In this document: positions 52,799 to 60,883 of the stretch, piece after piece
Numbering within the stretch: the stretch's first letter is position 1
How the letters are laid out: each line of letters starts with the position of its first letter
Origin: Bacteroidota bacterium
Lineage (GTDB): Bacteria; Bacteroidota; Bacteroidia; Chitinophagales; Chitinophagaceae
DNA: 64,000 bases
Assembly (NCBI GenBank): GCA_016706595.1
Contig: JADJJH010000001.1
Coordinates: forward strand, 868,001 to 932,000
Direction of reading: 5' to 3'
The notes under the pieces: model-generated
What the model saw: only the letters and a program-made list of their open reading frames with translations
The model's database searches: none
What the model was told of the DNA's origin: nothing
Position numbers and translations under genes: made by a program

Positions 52799-54298
52799 TT
52801 ACTCCTTTAATCGAACGATATAGTAATAAATCCCTTGAATATTTGGATACACCCCACCTAATTGTAAATCACTTTCGCCGGATGCTAACACTTTATTTAA
52901 ATCATCAAGCGAAGTAACCATGTCATCATTTACTTGCGTGATGATGAACGAATTTTTGATTCGTGTTTGCTTGGCTAATTCACCTTTCGCTTGAATGGCG
53001 CTTACTTGAACCCCACCCTTTACGCCAAATTGCTTACACTCAAGTTTAGTAAGCTCTCTAAAAGTAGCACCCAATTGCTCGTTCGCATCGTTTTTTACTA
53101 ATCCGGTATTGCCAATTTTATTTTTAAAAGTGACATTTGCAGTATGGTTAGCTCCACTTCTAATATAATTTACAGTTGCCTTATCACCCGGACGATATTG
53201 TGCGATAGCCTCAGACATTTGCGGACCGGTTTTAATTTCACGACTTCCAATTTTAGTAATGATATCACCTTTTTTTAATCCAGCTTCTTCGGCAGCCCCA
53301 TCTTCTAAAACCACATCTACATACACACCATCCACTTTATCTAATCCAACGCTTTCAGCTTTTTCGGCCGACGCACTTTTGCTATCAAAATAAGATATTC
53401 CTAAATAAGCTCGTTGCACGTTGCCAAACTTAACCATATCGTTCACTACTTTTTTTACGATATTGGCAGGTATCGCAAATGAATAACCGGCATATGAACC
53501 CGTTGGTGAGGCAATGGCAGAATTAATTCCTATTAAATCACCCTTTGAATTTACCAATGCACCTCCACTATTTCCTGGATTAACAGCAGCATCGGTTTGA
53601 ATAAAACTTTCAATTGCACTATTTCCACCCTTTTGTTGATTAATTCCAATATTTCTATACTTTGCGCTCACTATCCCTGCGGTTACAGTTGTCTCCAAAC
53701 TTAAAGGGTAACCTACAGCAAGTACCCATTGCCCAAGCTTTACATCATCCGAATTTCCATAATTTAGAAAGGGTAAATTCTCTTCCTCCACTTTCAAAAC
53801 GGCCAAATCGGTTGCCGCATCTTTGCCTACCACTTTTGCCGTTAAGGTCTTTTTACTATTCATTACCACAGTAACTTCATCAGCCCCATCAACTACATGA
53901 TTATTGGTAATGATATAACCATCTGCTGAAATAATTACACCCGAACCACTCCCCTGTTGTGGCTCTTGTCGGAAGTATTGTCCGCGACCACCAAAAAATT
54001 GATCAAAAATATCATTCCCAAACGGATGAGCTTGCTGAGCAGGCGTCAATTTCTTTTCGGTTTTAATATGAACAACTGCTTTACTAGCCAGCTCGGCGGC
54101 AAATTCTAAATTTGTGTAGGTACCACCATCTGCCGACGAAGAGGGTTCGACATAATTGGCAAAATGCAGATCTCCATTTTTCGATGAACTGGTTTCGGCT
54201 AGAAATACTTGATCATCATAAATGAAATTTTTCGCAATAGCGAATGTAAAGAAGGACGTTAATGTTGCGATTAAAATTACGCTTAGGGTCTTTTTCAT
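52799..54298 (-). CDS. degP: DegP/HtrA-family periplasmic serine protease
   Basis: Trypsin-fold protease and chaperone of the envelope (499 aa). An N-terminal leader or anchor (about 1-22). The catalytic triad is H134 (TNNHVVDG), D164 (ATDLAVLKV) and S244 (NPGNSGGA). Two PDZ domains follow (about 290-385 with GVYVDVVLEDGAAEEAGL, and about 395-495). ATG 54298 is preferred to an ATG at 54322. It is single-gene, with a clean terminator downstream. Loss of folded outer-membrane proteins usually induces the family, but no sigma-E-type site is seen. Confidence 0.95.
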   Translation of the reverse strand: MKKTLSVILIATLTSFFTFAIAKNFIYDDQVFLAETSSSKNGDLHFANYVEPSSSADGGTYTNLEFAAELASKAVVHIKTEKKLTPAQQAHPFGNDIFDQFFGGRGQYFRQEPQQGSGSGVIISADGYIITNNHVVDGADEVTVVMNSKKTLTAKVVGKDAATDLAVLKVEEENLPFLNYGNSDDVKLGQWVLAVGYPLSLETTVTAGIVSAKYRNIGINQQKGGNSAIESFIQTDAAVNPGNSGGALVNSKGDLIGINSAIASPTGSYAGYSFAIPANIVKKVVNDMVKFGNVQRAYLGISYFDSKSASAEKAESVGLDKVDGVYVDVVLEDGAAEEAGLKKGDIITKIGSREIKTGPQMSEAIAQYRPGDKATVNYIRSGANHTANVTFKNKIGNTGLVKNDANEQLGATFRELTKLECKQFGVKGGVQVSAIQAKGELAKQTRIKNSFIITQVNDDMVTSLDDLNKVLASGESDLQLGGVYPNIQGIYYYIVRLKE

Positions 54299-54344
54299 GT
54301 GTTTATAATTTTTTATTTTCAATGGTCACATAGAATGCGGCGCT

Positions 54345-54390
54345 ACCAATAGCCATCTCGTTCCGGAATCGAGAATCGTTGTGCCTCATT
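54345..54390. repeat. GATAGCTATC-family dispersed element, copy 2 (diverged)
   Basis: CCAATAGCCATCTCGTTCCG, then GAATCGAGAATCG and TGTGCCTCATT. TCTCG and CGAGA pair around TTCCGGAAT. The order (ATAGC-ATCTC, AATCG, GCCTC) follows the 57.3-kb copy with drift. It lies just upstream of the DegP-like gene. Confidence 0.4.
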
Positions 54391-54500
54391 TCATGTTTAA
54401 TAAAATTTTAGAAAGCAAAAATAAATTGCGAAGTAAATTTTAAAATCACTTTATTTATTTTTTAACACCCAAATGCATGTTAAAAAAATGCTGAATATAA

Positions 54501-55493
54501 TTAAAGAGAATTCAAAAAGGCAACGGTGTCTACACCATCTGCAAAATCAATGAGAGAAGGCTTTTGCGCATCCCCAAAGGGAATACAACTTTTACCCACA
54601 ATCGCTTGTATGTCTTCCGATTTTTTTAGCCTTTCTAATACATTCTCCCGATCATGATAGTAAGTATAATTGACAACCGAAATAGCAGAAAATACGGAAT
54701 CATGTTCAACCAAAATTACACTATCATTGGTCATATAATATTGTCGATTGAGCATCAAAATCGCTAAATGATAATCGTAATTATTTTTAAATTTATTATG
54801 ATGCTTCAACTCATCATACTTTTTAAATGCATTCAACATCGGCACAAAATCATAGCCTTCAGGAACATACAACTGGGTTACATTTCTACATCCCAAACCA
54901 AAATACTGATATACATCATCGGCTAATAAACTTAATTCTTCATTGCTTTCACTTCCATCTAAAACTGCAACCGAAGTTCTGTTTCGCCGAATGATACTTG
55001 GATACTTTGCAAAATAATAATCAAAATATCTTGCTGAATTACTTGAACCAGTTGCAATATAGGCATCACATCCTTTCAACATTTCCGAAGCTGAGATACA
55101 TTCACGCAAAGTTTCATCCCACTGATACATAGTTTGAATTAAATGAGGCAAGATCACATCATCTTTCGACGAAAACTTAATTCGCATTGTATGCCCCGAT
55201 AAAAAAACACATAAAAAATCGTGAAAGCCAACTAAAGGAATATTGCCTGCCATCACAATGCCTATCGTTTTTACGTTTTGTGCTTCAATTTCTTTAAACT
55301 GTAATGCAAAACTTCGCAAAGCCACTTCATGTAAATAGGCATCACTTATTGAATGGATCGCTTGCCATATAAACGCCTTTGTAAACCAAGCATTTTGCCT
55401 TTCAGCCTTTTCTATAATCTCTAACCATCTTGGTTCATTTGATAAGATATATTCCTTCAACTTTAATAATATAGTAATTCTCTTCTCAATCAT
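54501..55493 (-). CDS. LuxC-like acyl-CoA reductase, short form
   Basis: 330-residue LuxC-family protein, likely reducing an acyl-CoA or acyl-enzyme to an aldehyde. The Rossmann segment (GIVMAGNIPLVGFHD, 78-92) precedes ATGSSNSARYF (147-157). The active-site Cys is C202 in FGLGCRNVTQLY. It is shorter than LuxC itself (about 480 aa), missing roughly the first 100 residues, as is usual for Bacteroidota forms. ATG 55493 was chosen over a start at 55550. It faces a ferredoxin gene across an 89-bp gap; co-occurrence of the two suggests a functional link. Confidence 0.82.
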   Translation of the reverse strand: MIEKRITILLKLKEYILSNEPRWLEIIEKAERQNAWFTKAFIWQAIHSISDAYLHEVALRSFALQFKEIEAQNVKTIGIVMAGNIPLVGFHDFLCVFLSGHTMRIKFSSKDDVILPHLIQTMYQWDETLRECISASEMLKGCDAYIATGSSNSARYFDYYFAKYPSIIRRNRTSVAVLDGSESNEELSLLADDVYQYFGLGCRNVTQLYVPEGYDFVPMLNAFKKYDELKHHNKFKNNYDYHLAILMLNRQYYMTNDSVILVEHDSVFSAISVVNYTYYHDRENVLERLKKSEDIQAIVGKSCIPFGDAQKPSLIDFADGVDTVAFLNSL

Positions 55494-55582
55494 GAAGTAC
55501 AATTTGAATTTTTGTGTAAATTTGAGGCATCGGAGGTGAAGTTCCGACAAAACGATTCACAAACTTTATAAATAAATTTCAA

Positions 55583-55930
55583 ATGGCGATTAAGATAACT
55601 GACGAATGTATAAACTGTGGGGCATGCGAACCCGAGTGTCCGAATAATGCAATTTATGAGGGCGGTGTTGAATGGGCTATTGCTGATGGCACTTCAGTAA
55701 GCGGAGAATTTACTTTGATGAATGGCTCATCCCTAGAAGCCAATAAAAAAAATACGCCAGTAGCTGACGATACATATTATATTACTGCAGAAAAATGTAC
55801 CGAGTGTCAAGGCTTTCATGAGGAGCCTCAATGCGCAGCGGTTTGTCCGGTTGATTGTTGTGTACCCGACGAAATGTATCAAGAAACGGTTGAAGCGCTT
55901 CTCGATAAAAAATCTCGTTTACATCTGTAA
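55583..55930 (+). CDS. 4Fe-4S dicluster ferredoxin
   Basis: 115-residue electron carrier. Cluster 1 ligands: C9, C12, C15 and C19 (CINCGACEPECP). Cluster 2 uses C72, C75, C84 and C88 (CTECQGFHEEPQCAAVC), with an extra C92 and an insert in the second motif, like the YfhL group of ferredoxins. A 50-residue insert separates the motifs. TAAATTTG at 55517-55524 is a possible -7 box. Divergent from the LuxC-like gene; it may supply electrons to it or to KorA-type enzymes. Confidence 0.92.
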   Translation: MAIKITDECINCGACEPECPNNAIYEGGVEWAIADGTSVSGEFTLMNGSSLEANKKNTPVADDTYYITAEKCTECQGFHEEPQCAAVCPVDCCVPDEMYQETVEALLDKKSRLHL

Positions 55931-55944
55931 ATCTATTTAGATTT

Positions 55945-56691
55945 ATGTATTTCAAATTGGCCATTTTGATGTTCTGCGTTACCGTTAACATGCAAGCTCA
56001 GCAATATCGTGACCCGGCCATGAAAATTGATACAATAAAAAGTACAACTGCAGATGGTGAGTATTGGCAACTCAAAGATGTACATGGTAAATTATTGGAA
56101 GATGGTTATGTAAATCATGGTGCCTTAGATGGTATTTGGACAAGCTATCACAGTACAGGATTTCCGGCGAGTATTACGAACTATAAAGTTGGCAAAAAAA
56201 ACGGTACCCAAATACGTGTTGGTCCGGATGGATTTGTTGAAGAGATGGCAGCTTACCAAAATGATAGTTTGCATGGACCGTATCGAACTTTTTTTAAAGG
56301 TGCACGTATTGGAAAAGAAATGTTTTATGCGCATGGCATTGAAGATGGTCTCAGGCGCGTTTTTTATTTTGATGCAGGCATTCAAGAAGAAGCCCAAATT
56401 AAAATGGGAAAACGTGATGGTAAAACAACTTGGTATTATAAAAATGGCAAAGTGGCTGTGATATACAATTATGTAAACGACTTAACAGAAGGTATTTCAT
56501 TGGCTTATTATGAGAATGGGAACCTACAAACCGAAGGCAGCTTTATACATGGCAATGAGGATGGGTTATGGAAAGAATATAACGAAAATGGGAAACTAAA
56601 ATCAGAAGGCAATTATACAAATGGGAAAAAATCAGGTAAATGGAAAATGTATATCGATGAGAAAAATACAAAAACCGAGAATTATGATTAG
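55945..56691 (+). CDS. MORN-repeat (YwqK-type) secreted protein
   Basis: 248 residues with a signal peptide (about 1-19, ending NMQAQQ). At least six MORN-like units follow, such as YVNHGALDGIWTSYHSTG, YENGNLQTEGSFIHGNEDGL and NENGKLKSEGNYTNGKKSGK. Databases often label the type YwqK toxin-antitoxin antitoxin, but nothing here looks like a toxin gene and the signal peptide argues for an envelope role. It is 14 nt after the ferredoxin and 44 nt before kdsC. Confidence 0.85.
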   Translation: MYFKLAILMFCVTVNMQAQQYRDPAMKIDTIKSTTADGEYWQLKDVHGKLLEDGYVNHGALDGIWTSYHSTGFPASITNYKVGKKNGTQIRVGPDGFVEEMAAYQNDSLHGPYRTFFKGARIGKEMFYAHGIEDGLRRVFYFDAGIQEEAQIKMGKRDGKTTWYYKNGKVAVIYNYVNDLTEGISLAYYENGNLQTEGSFIHGNEDGLWKEYNENGKLKSEGNYTNGKKSGKWKMYIDEKNTKTENYD

Positions 56692-56735
56692 TAAAGCCAT
56701 GTAATTACTTAATGATGCCAAATTAAAAAAAAATT

Positions 56736-57236
56736 ATGCCTGATATTCTTTCGCAATTTAAAACCATTCGCCATTTTATTTTTGATATTGATGGCGTGCT
56801 TACCGATGGCAATTTATTAATTAGCGCTGACGGAACTTTATTGCGATCAATGAACATAAAAGATGGCTATGCTTTACAACTTGCCATTAAAAAAGGATAT
56901 AGCATAACTATTATTTCGGGTGCAAATGGTGAAGCGATACAAAAAAGGTTACTTGGTCTAGGACTCGATGATATTCATTTAGGTGTGAGTGATAAGTTAG
57001 AAAAATTTCACGAAGTCACCATTTCCAATAATTTAAACCTAACGCATACACTTTATATGGGTGATGATATGCCTGACTTAGAAGTGATGAAAAAGGTGGC
57101 ACTGCCTTGCTGTCCTTCAGATGCTTGTACCGAAATTAAATCTGTTTCAATTTTCATTTCACCCTTTACGGGTGGCAAAGGTTGCGTGCGAGATGTGATT
57201 GAGAAGGTTTTGAAATTGAATCAGCATTGGGAATAA
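56736..57236 (+). CDS. kdsC: 3-deoxy-D-manno-octulosonate 8-phosphate phosphatase
   Basis: Small C0-type HAD phosphatase (166 aa, normal for KdsC) making free KDO for lipopolysaccharide. Nucleophile D17 and acid D19 in FDIDGVLTDG; NIKDGYALQLAIKKGY and IISGANGEAIQKR are family segments. MGDDMPDLEVM holds the Mg-binding Asp and TGGKGCVRDVIE ends the protein. Other KDO genes are not in the window. Together with gmhA-hddC-gmhB it implies a heptose- and KDO-containing surface glycan. Confidence 0.93.
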   Translation: MPDILSQFKTIRHFIFDIDGVLTDGNLLISADGTLLRSMNIKDGYALQLAIKKGYSITIISGANGEAIQKRLLGLGLDDIHLGVSDKLEKFHEVTISNNLNLTHTLYMGDDMPDLEVMKKVALPCCPSDACTEIKSVSIFISPFTGGKGCVRDVIEKVLKLNQHWE

Positions 57237-57252
57237 ACTTTAAGTCATAATA

Positions 57253-57373
57253 ATAAACCTCTGCTACTTCGTTCTGCAAATGCCGTACCTACGGCACCCT
57301 TTATTGACAACAGTCAACGCTTCCGATAGCTATCTCAATTGAAAAATTCGCACGCCTCGTCTGAGAGGTTTAT
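57253..57373. repeat. GATAGCTATC-family dispersed element, copy 3, with 10-bp inverted ends
   Basis: ATAAACCTCT (57253-57262) and AGAGGTTTAT (57364-57373) are perfect inverted ends. Inside are the hairpin TGCCGTAccTACGGCA (57281-57296) and the interior CCTTTATTGAC to GCACGCCTCGTC (57298-57362) shared with 23.6 kb. The 309-bp gap 57237-57545 holds no gene. Confidence 0.75.
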
Positions 57374-57545
57374 ATTTATTACCTTTAATCTAGACAATAT
57401 AAAGTAAAACGCTGAATCTATACTCTGATCCTTCATCGTTTTGTTGTTAAAGCATGTTGGGTTTACTTTATAAATAACAGATGATGTTATATTCTAAACC
57501 AACATGATTCAAATGTCTCATCTAATTGGTTTTTAGGACTGCCTT

Positions 57546-58244
57546 CTAATCTCGGCGATTCATAAAAATCATTATATAATATAAAAGCGTTGCTACCGAG
57601 CTAATTGCCGCAACCAAATAGGTTCTTGCTGCCCACTTTAATGCATCTTTTGCTTTTTCATGTTCGGTATCCGTTAAAACATTCGTTGTATCTAACCAAG
57701 CTAAGGCTCGGTTACTTGCATCATACTCAACCGGAAGCGTAATTACCGAGAAGATAGTGGATAATGAGAACAATAAAATCCCTATCAAAAATATAGTTTG
57801 ATTGCCGTGTCCAAAACCCATCATACCAATACCCGCCAAAATAATCCATTGCGAAAGCGTAGTACCAATTTTTACTGCAGGCACCATTTTACTTCGCATT
57901 TGCAACATACTATATTGAGTGGCATGTTGCACTGCATGTCCACATTCATGGGCAGCCACAGCGGCCGAACTAATACTTCTTCCTTCATACACATCCGGGC
58001 TCAAATTCACTGTTCTGTCTACCGGATTATAATGATCCGATAAAAAACCTGGTGTACTAATCACTTGTACATCGTAAATACCATTATCGCGTAACATTTT
58101 TTCTGCTACTTCCTTTCCACTCATTCTATTCATCAGTGGAATTTGACCATATTCTGTAAATTTTGCCTTCAATCGGTTGCTTACAAACATCCCAACCAAA
58201 AACATTATACCCGCTATCAAATAATAACCTCCGTAAATTGCCAT
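57546..58244 (-). CDS. YugP-family neutral zinc metallopeptidase
   Basis: 232-residue membrane peptidase. TM helices at about 3-21, 128-148, 150-170 and 205-225. Zinc motif HECGH at 99-103, with the third ligand probably the Glu in VEYDASNRAL (about 175). The extended N-terminal part after the first helix (KFTEYGQIPLMNRMSGKEVA) is family-like. Role unknown in general; likely quality control of membrane proteins. It has its own promoter region in the gap before radA. Confidence 0.9.
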   Translation of the reverse strand: MAIYGGYYLIAGIMFLVGMFVSNRLKAKFTEYGQIPLMNRMSGKEVAEKMLRDNGIYDVQVISTPGFLSDHYNPVDRTVNLSPDVYEGRSISSAAVAAHECGHAVQHATQYSMLQMRSKMVPAVKIGTTLSQWIILAGIGMMGFGHGNQTIFLIGILLFSLSTIFSVITLPVEYDASNRALAWLDTTNVLTDTEHEKAKDALKWAARTYLVAAISSVATLLYYIMIFMNRRD

Positions 58245-58413
58245 TTTTATATATTTTTATTTATCAATTATCAAATATAAGCCCAATCACGATTTGAATA
58301 ATATCAAAGCCATAAAGTCGCATTTTATTTCACAAAATACGCCGTTTTGTCATTTTTAATTACTTTTTAAAGGTTATCAAATGCAAAAATTTTGAAGTTT
58401 ACGGGATATTTTT

Positions 58414-58500
58414 TTTGAAATCCACTTATGAGGCTGTACTTTAGCACTGAATTTTATGGGTTAGTAAGAAACGGGCTATCATTTTTTGGTAGCCCTTTCT
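58414..58500 (+). ncRNA. Candidate short RNA: promoter plus hairpin terminator
   Basis: TTTG (58414-58417), 19 nt, then TACTTTAG (58437-58444) fits TTTG-N19-TAnnTTTG with one mismatch. About 30 nt later GGGCTA (58473-58478) and TAGCCC (58490-58495) form a 6-bp stem around 11 nt, followed by TTTCT. A transcript of about 50 nt would result. No ORF of useful size lies between. It is in the 466-bp gap 58245-58710, otherwise empty. Confidence 0.4.
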
Positions 58501-58710
58501 ATTTTACATTGAAAATGTTTTCTGTATAGTTTCAATCATTTATTTCGCATTCCATTTTTTATCGTGGGGAAAAGTCGTTACCAATAATGCATACTCATTT
58601 TTAATTGCATCCTACTTTTACTTCAATAGAAATTACTACTTATAAAATTATAAAAATAATTACATCATTATAGAATTTCAAATTCCTAATCACTCATTAA
58701 AGTAAGCCAC

Positions 58711-60075
58711 TTGTCTAAAAGTAATACCACATTTATCTGTCAACAATGCGGCAACGAAAGTCCGAAATGGCAAGGTCGTTGCCCTTCATGTAATGCATGG
58801 AATACCATTGTTGAAGAAATTAAGATTAAAGAAAAAAATAAAGCAATTTGGAAAAATACTAATAGTACTTCCAAGGATACTCGTTCGATAAAATTGCAAG
58901 ACATTCATGAGCAAGAAAAATTTCGCATCATCACGAAAGATCAAGAATTAAATCGTGTACTGGGTGGAGGTATTGTTCCAGGATCTGTTGTATTAGTTGC
59001 AGGCGAACCGGGTATCGGAAAAAGTACTTTGTTTTTACAAGCATGTTTACAAATGAATGAACTTACCATTATGTATATCAGTGGTGAAGAAAGTTTGCAA
59101 CAAATAAAAATGCGTGCCGATAGATTGAAAATAAAAAATGACAACTTTTATCTCCTAACAGCAACTGATATTCAAACCATCTTTAATGAAATCAAAAAAA
59201 TAAAACCTCAACTAGTTATCATAGATTCTATTCAAACCATCGAATCGCCATTTATTGAAAGCGCACCGGGAAGTGTGAGCCAGGTTCGAGAATGCACCGC
59301 CGAAATTGTTCGCTTTGCCAAAGCCAGCGAAATACCTGTATTTATTATCGGACATATTACAAAAGATGGAAGCATTGCCGGACCAAAAGTACTTGAACAT
59401 ATGGTGGATACAGTTTTACAATTCGAAGGTGATAGACATTATACGTATCGAATTTTGCGTACCACAAAAAATCGTTTTGGAAACGGAAACGAATTAGGCA
59501 TCTATGAAATGTATGAAGGCGGCTTACGCGAAATCATTAACCCTTCTGAATTATTGATTACACAAAAGGATGAAATGCTGAGCGGCATTGCCATTGCTTC
59601 AACGATGGAAGGTGCACGCCCCTTATTAATTGAAACGCAAGCCCTTGTTTCTCATGCTGTTTATGGTACTCCACAACGAACTGTAAACGGATTTGATTTA
59701 CGTAAATTACAATTGCTTTTAGCTGTTCTCGAAAAAAGAGGCGGCTTTCATTTTGGCGTAAAGGATGTATTTCTAAATATTGCCGGCGGTTTAAAAGTTG
59801 AAGACCCCGCAATTGATTTAGCCATCATTTCGGCACTACTTTCAAGCTATGAAGATAAGGCACTCCCCCATTCAGTTTGTTTTGCAGGCGAAGTTGGATT
59901 AAGCGGTGAAGTTCGAGCAGTGAATCGTATCGATCAACGTATCAGTGAAGCCGAAAAACTAGGCTTTGAAAAAATTATCATTTCTAAATTCAACAAAAAA
60001 AGTATTTCCGGAAAATATACTATTGAAATTAAATTTATAGCTACCATCGAAGATTTATATAAAATTATGTTCTAA
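58711..60075 (+). CDS. radA: DNA repair protein RadA
   Basis: RecA-like ATPase promoting branch migration (454 aa). N-terminal zinc finger C10, C13, C24 and C27 (CQQCG, CPSC); Walker A GEPGIGKST at 98-106; the RadA-specific KNRFG at 253-257. The C-terminal Lon-protease-like domain starts near 290 and includes GVKDVFLNIAGGLKV. The start is TTG; no ATG fits the conserved N-terminus. comF follows after 17 nt, so the two may share a transcript. Confidence 0.95.
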   Translation: MSKSNTTFICQQCGNESPKWQGRCPSCNAWNTIVEEIKIKEKNKAIWKNTNSTSKDTRSIKLQDIHEQEKFRIITKDQELNRVLGGGIVPGSVVLVAGEPGIGKSTLFLQACLQMNELTIMYISGEESLQQIKMRADRLKIKNDNFYLLTATDIQTIFNEIKKIKPQLVIIDSIQTIESPFIESAPGSVSQVRECTAEIVRFAKASEIPVFIIGHITKDGSIAGPKVLEHMVDTVLQFEGDRHYTYRILRTTKNRFGNGNELGIYEMYEGGLREIINPSELLITQKDEMLSGIAIASTMEGARPLLIETQALVSHAVYGTPQRTVNGFDLRKLQLLLAVLEKRGGFHFGVKDVFLNIAGGLKVEDPAIDLAIISALLSSYEDKALPHSVCFAGEVGLSGEVRAVNRIDQRISEAEKLGFEKIIISKFNKKSISGKYTIEIKFIATIEDLYKIMF

Positions 60076-60092
60076 TTTCATGACACCAAATC

Positions 60093-60797
60093 ATGAACCA
60101 ATTAATTGAAGTATCGAAAGATATTCTGCATTTATTTTATCCAAATGTTTGCGTAGCTTGTCACAACGAATTAGTAGGCAACGAGCAAACCATTTGCACA
60201 TTGTGTTGGCATAGATTGCCTCTTACCCATTTTCATCTGCAAAAAAACAACCCCGTTGAACAACGATTTTTTGGAAGGGCCGACATCCAACATGCAAGTT
60301 CAATGTATTATTTTCATAAAGATTCACCCTTGCAATCCATCTTACATGCTTTGAAATATAAAGGCAATAAAAAAGTGGGTACTATTTTGGGTAAACGTTG
60401 CGGACAAATAGCTTCTTCTTTTTCATGGATAAAGGATATTGATGTCATAATACCTATTCCTTTATCAAAACAAAAATATAAACAACGAGGCTATAATCAA
60501 AGCGAATTTCTTGCACAAGGATTTGCAGAAGAAATACCCATACCCCTAGATACCACATCTGTGATACGAGCCAAAAATACGATCAGTCAAACTACCTTAA
60601 GCATTACCGAGCGAATGCAAAATATGAAAGATGCATTTACAGTAATTCATCCCAATGAGCTTATAAATAAACATATTTTATTGATTGATGACGTTATGAC
60701 CACAGGCGCTACCCTAGAAGCATGTGCAAAAGCTATTCTACAAGCCCAGGCATCAAAAGTAAGTATCCTCACTTTGGCTTATGCAATAGAATCATAG
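60093..60797 (+). CDS. comF: ComF family protein (phosphoribosyltransferase-like)
   Basis: 234 residues. Zinc finger C20, C23, C35 and C38 (CVACH, CTLCW). The C-terminal PRTase domain has VIIPIPLSKQKYKQRGYNQ and the PRPP loop LLIDDVMTTGATLEA (about 190-205). ComF acts in DNA uptake in competent bacteria, with a ligand still unknown. The pairing with radA, which also acts on incoming single strands, is a suggestive context. Confidence 0.9.
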   Translation: MNQLIEVSKDILHLFYPNVCVACHNELVGNEQTICTLCWHRLPLTHFHLQKNNPVEQRFFGRADIQHASSMYYFHKDSPLQSILHALKYKGNKKVGTILGKRCGQIASSFSWIKDIDVIIPIPLSKQKYKQRGYNQSEFLAQGFAEEIPIPLDTTSVIRAKNTISQTTLSITERMQNMKDAFTVIHPNELINKHILLIDDVMTTGATLEACAKAILQAQASKVSILTLAYAIES

Positions 60798-60806
60798 ATT
60801 TTGCGT

Positions 60807-60814
60807 TACATTTG
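60807..60814 (+). promoter_or_regulatory. -7 box (TACATTTG) before the beta-helix lipoprotein
   Basis: TAnnTTTG match about 70 nt before the ATG at 60884. The leader contains GTGAGTGAGCTTGTCGAACT (60822-60841), a sequence resembling the TTCTCGAA cores of the other repeats. Confidence 0.35.
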
Positions 60815-60883
60815 TCGCACCGTGAGTGAGCTTGTCGAACTCCAAACGATTACTTTAATAAACTCATACTTCTGTCAATCTCT

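Noticed and set aside
55945..56691. Toxin-antitoxin antitoxin label for the MORN protein
   Set aside because: The YwqK name is an annotation habit; the protein has a signal peptide and there is no toxin candidate beside it.
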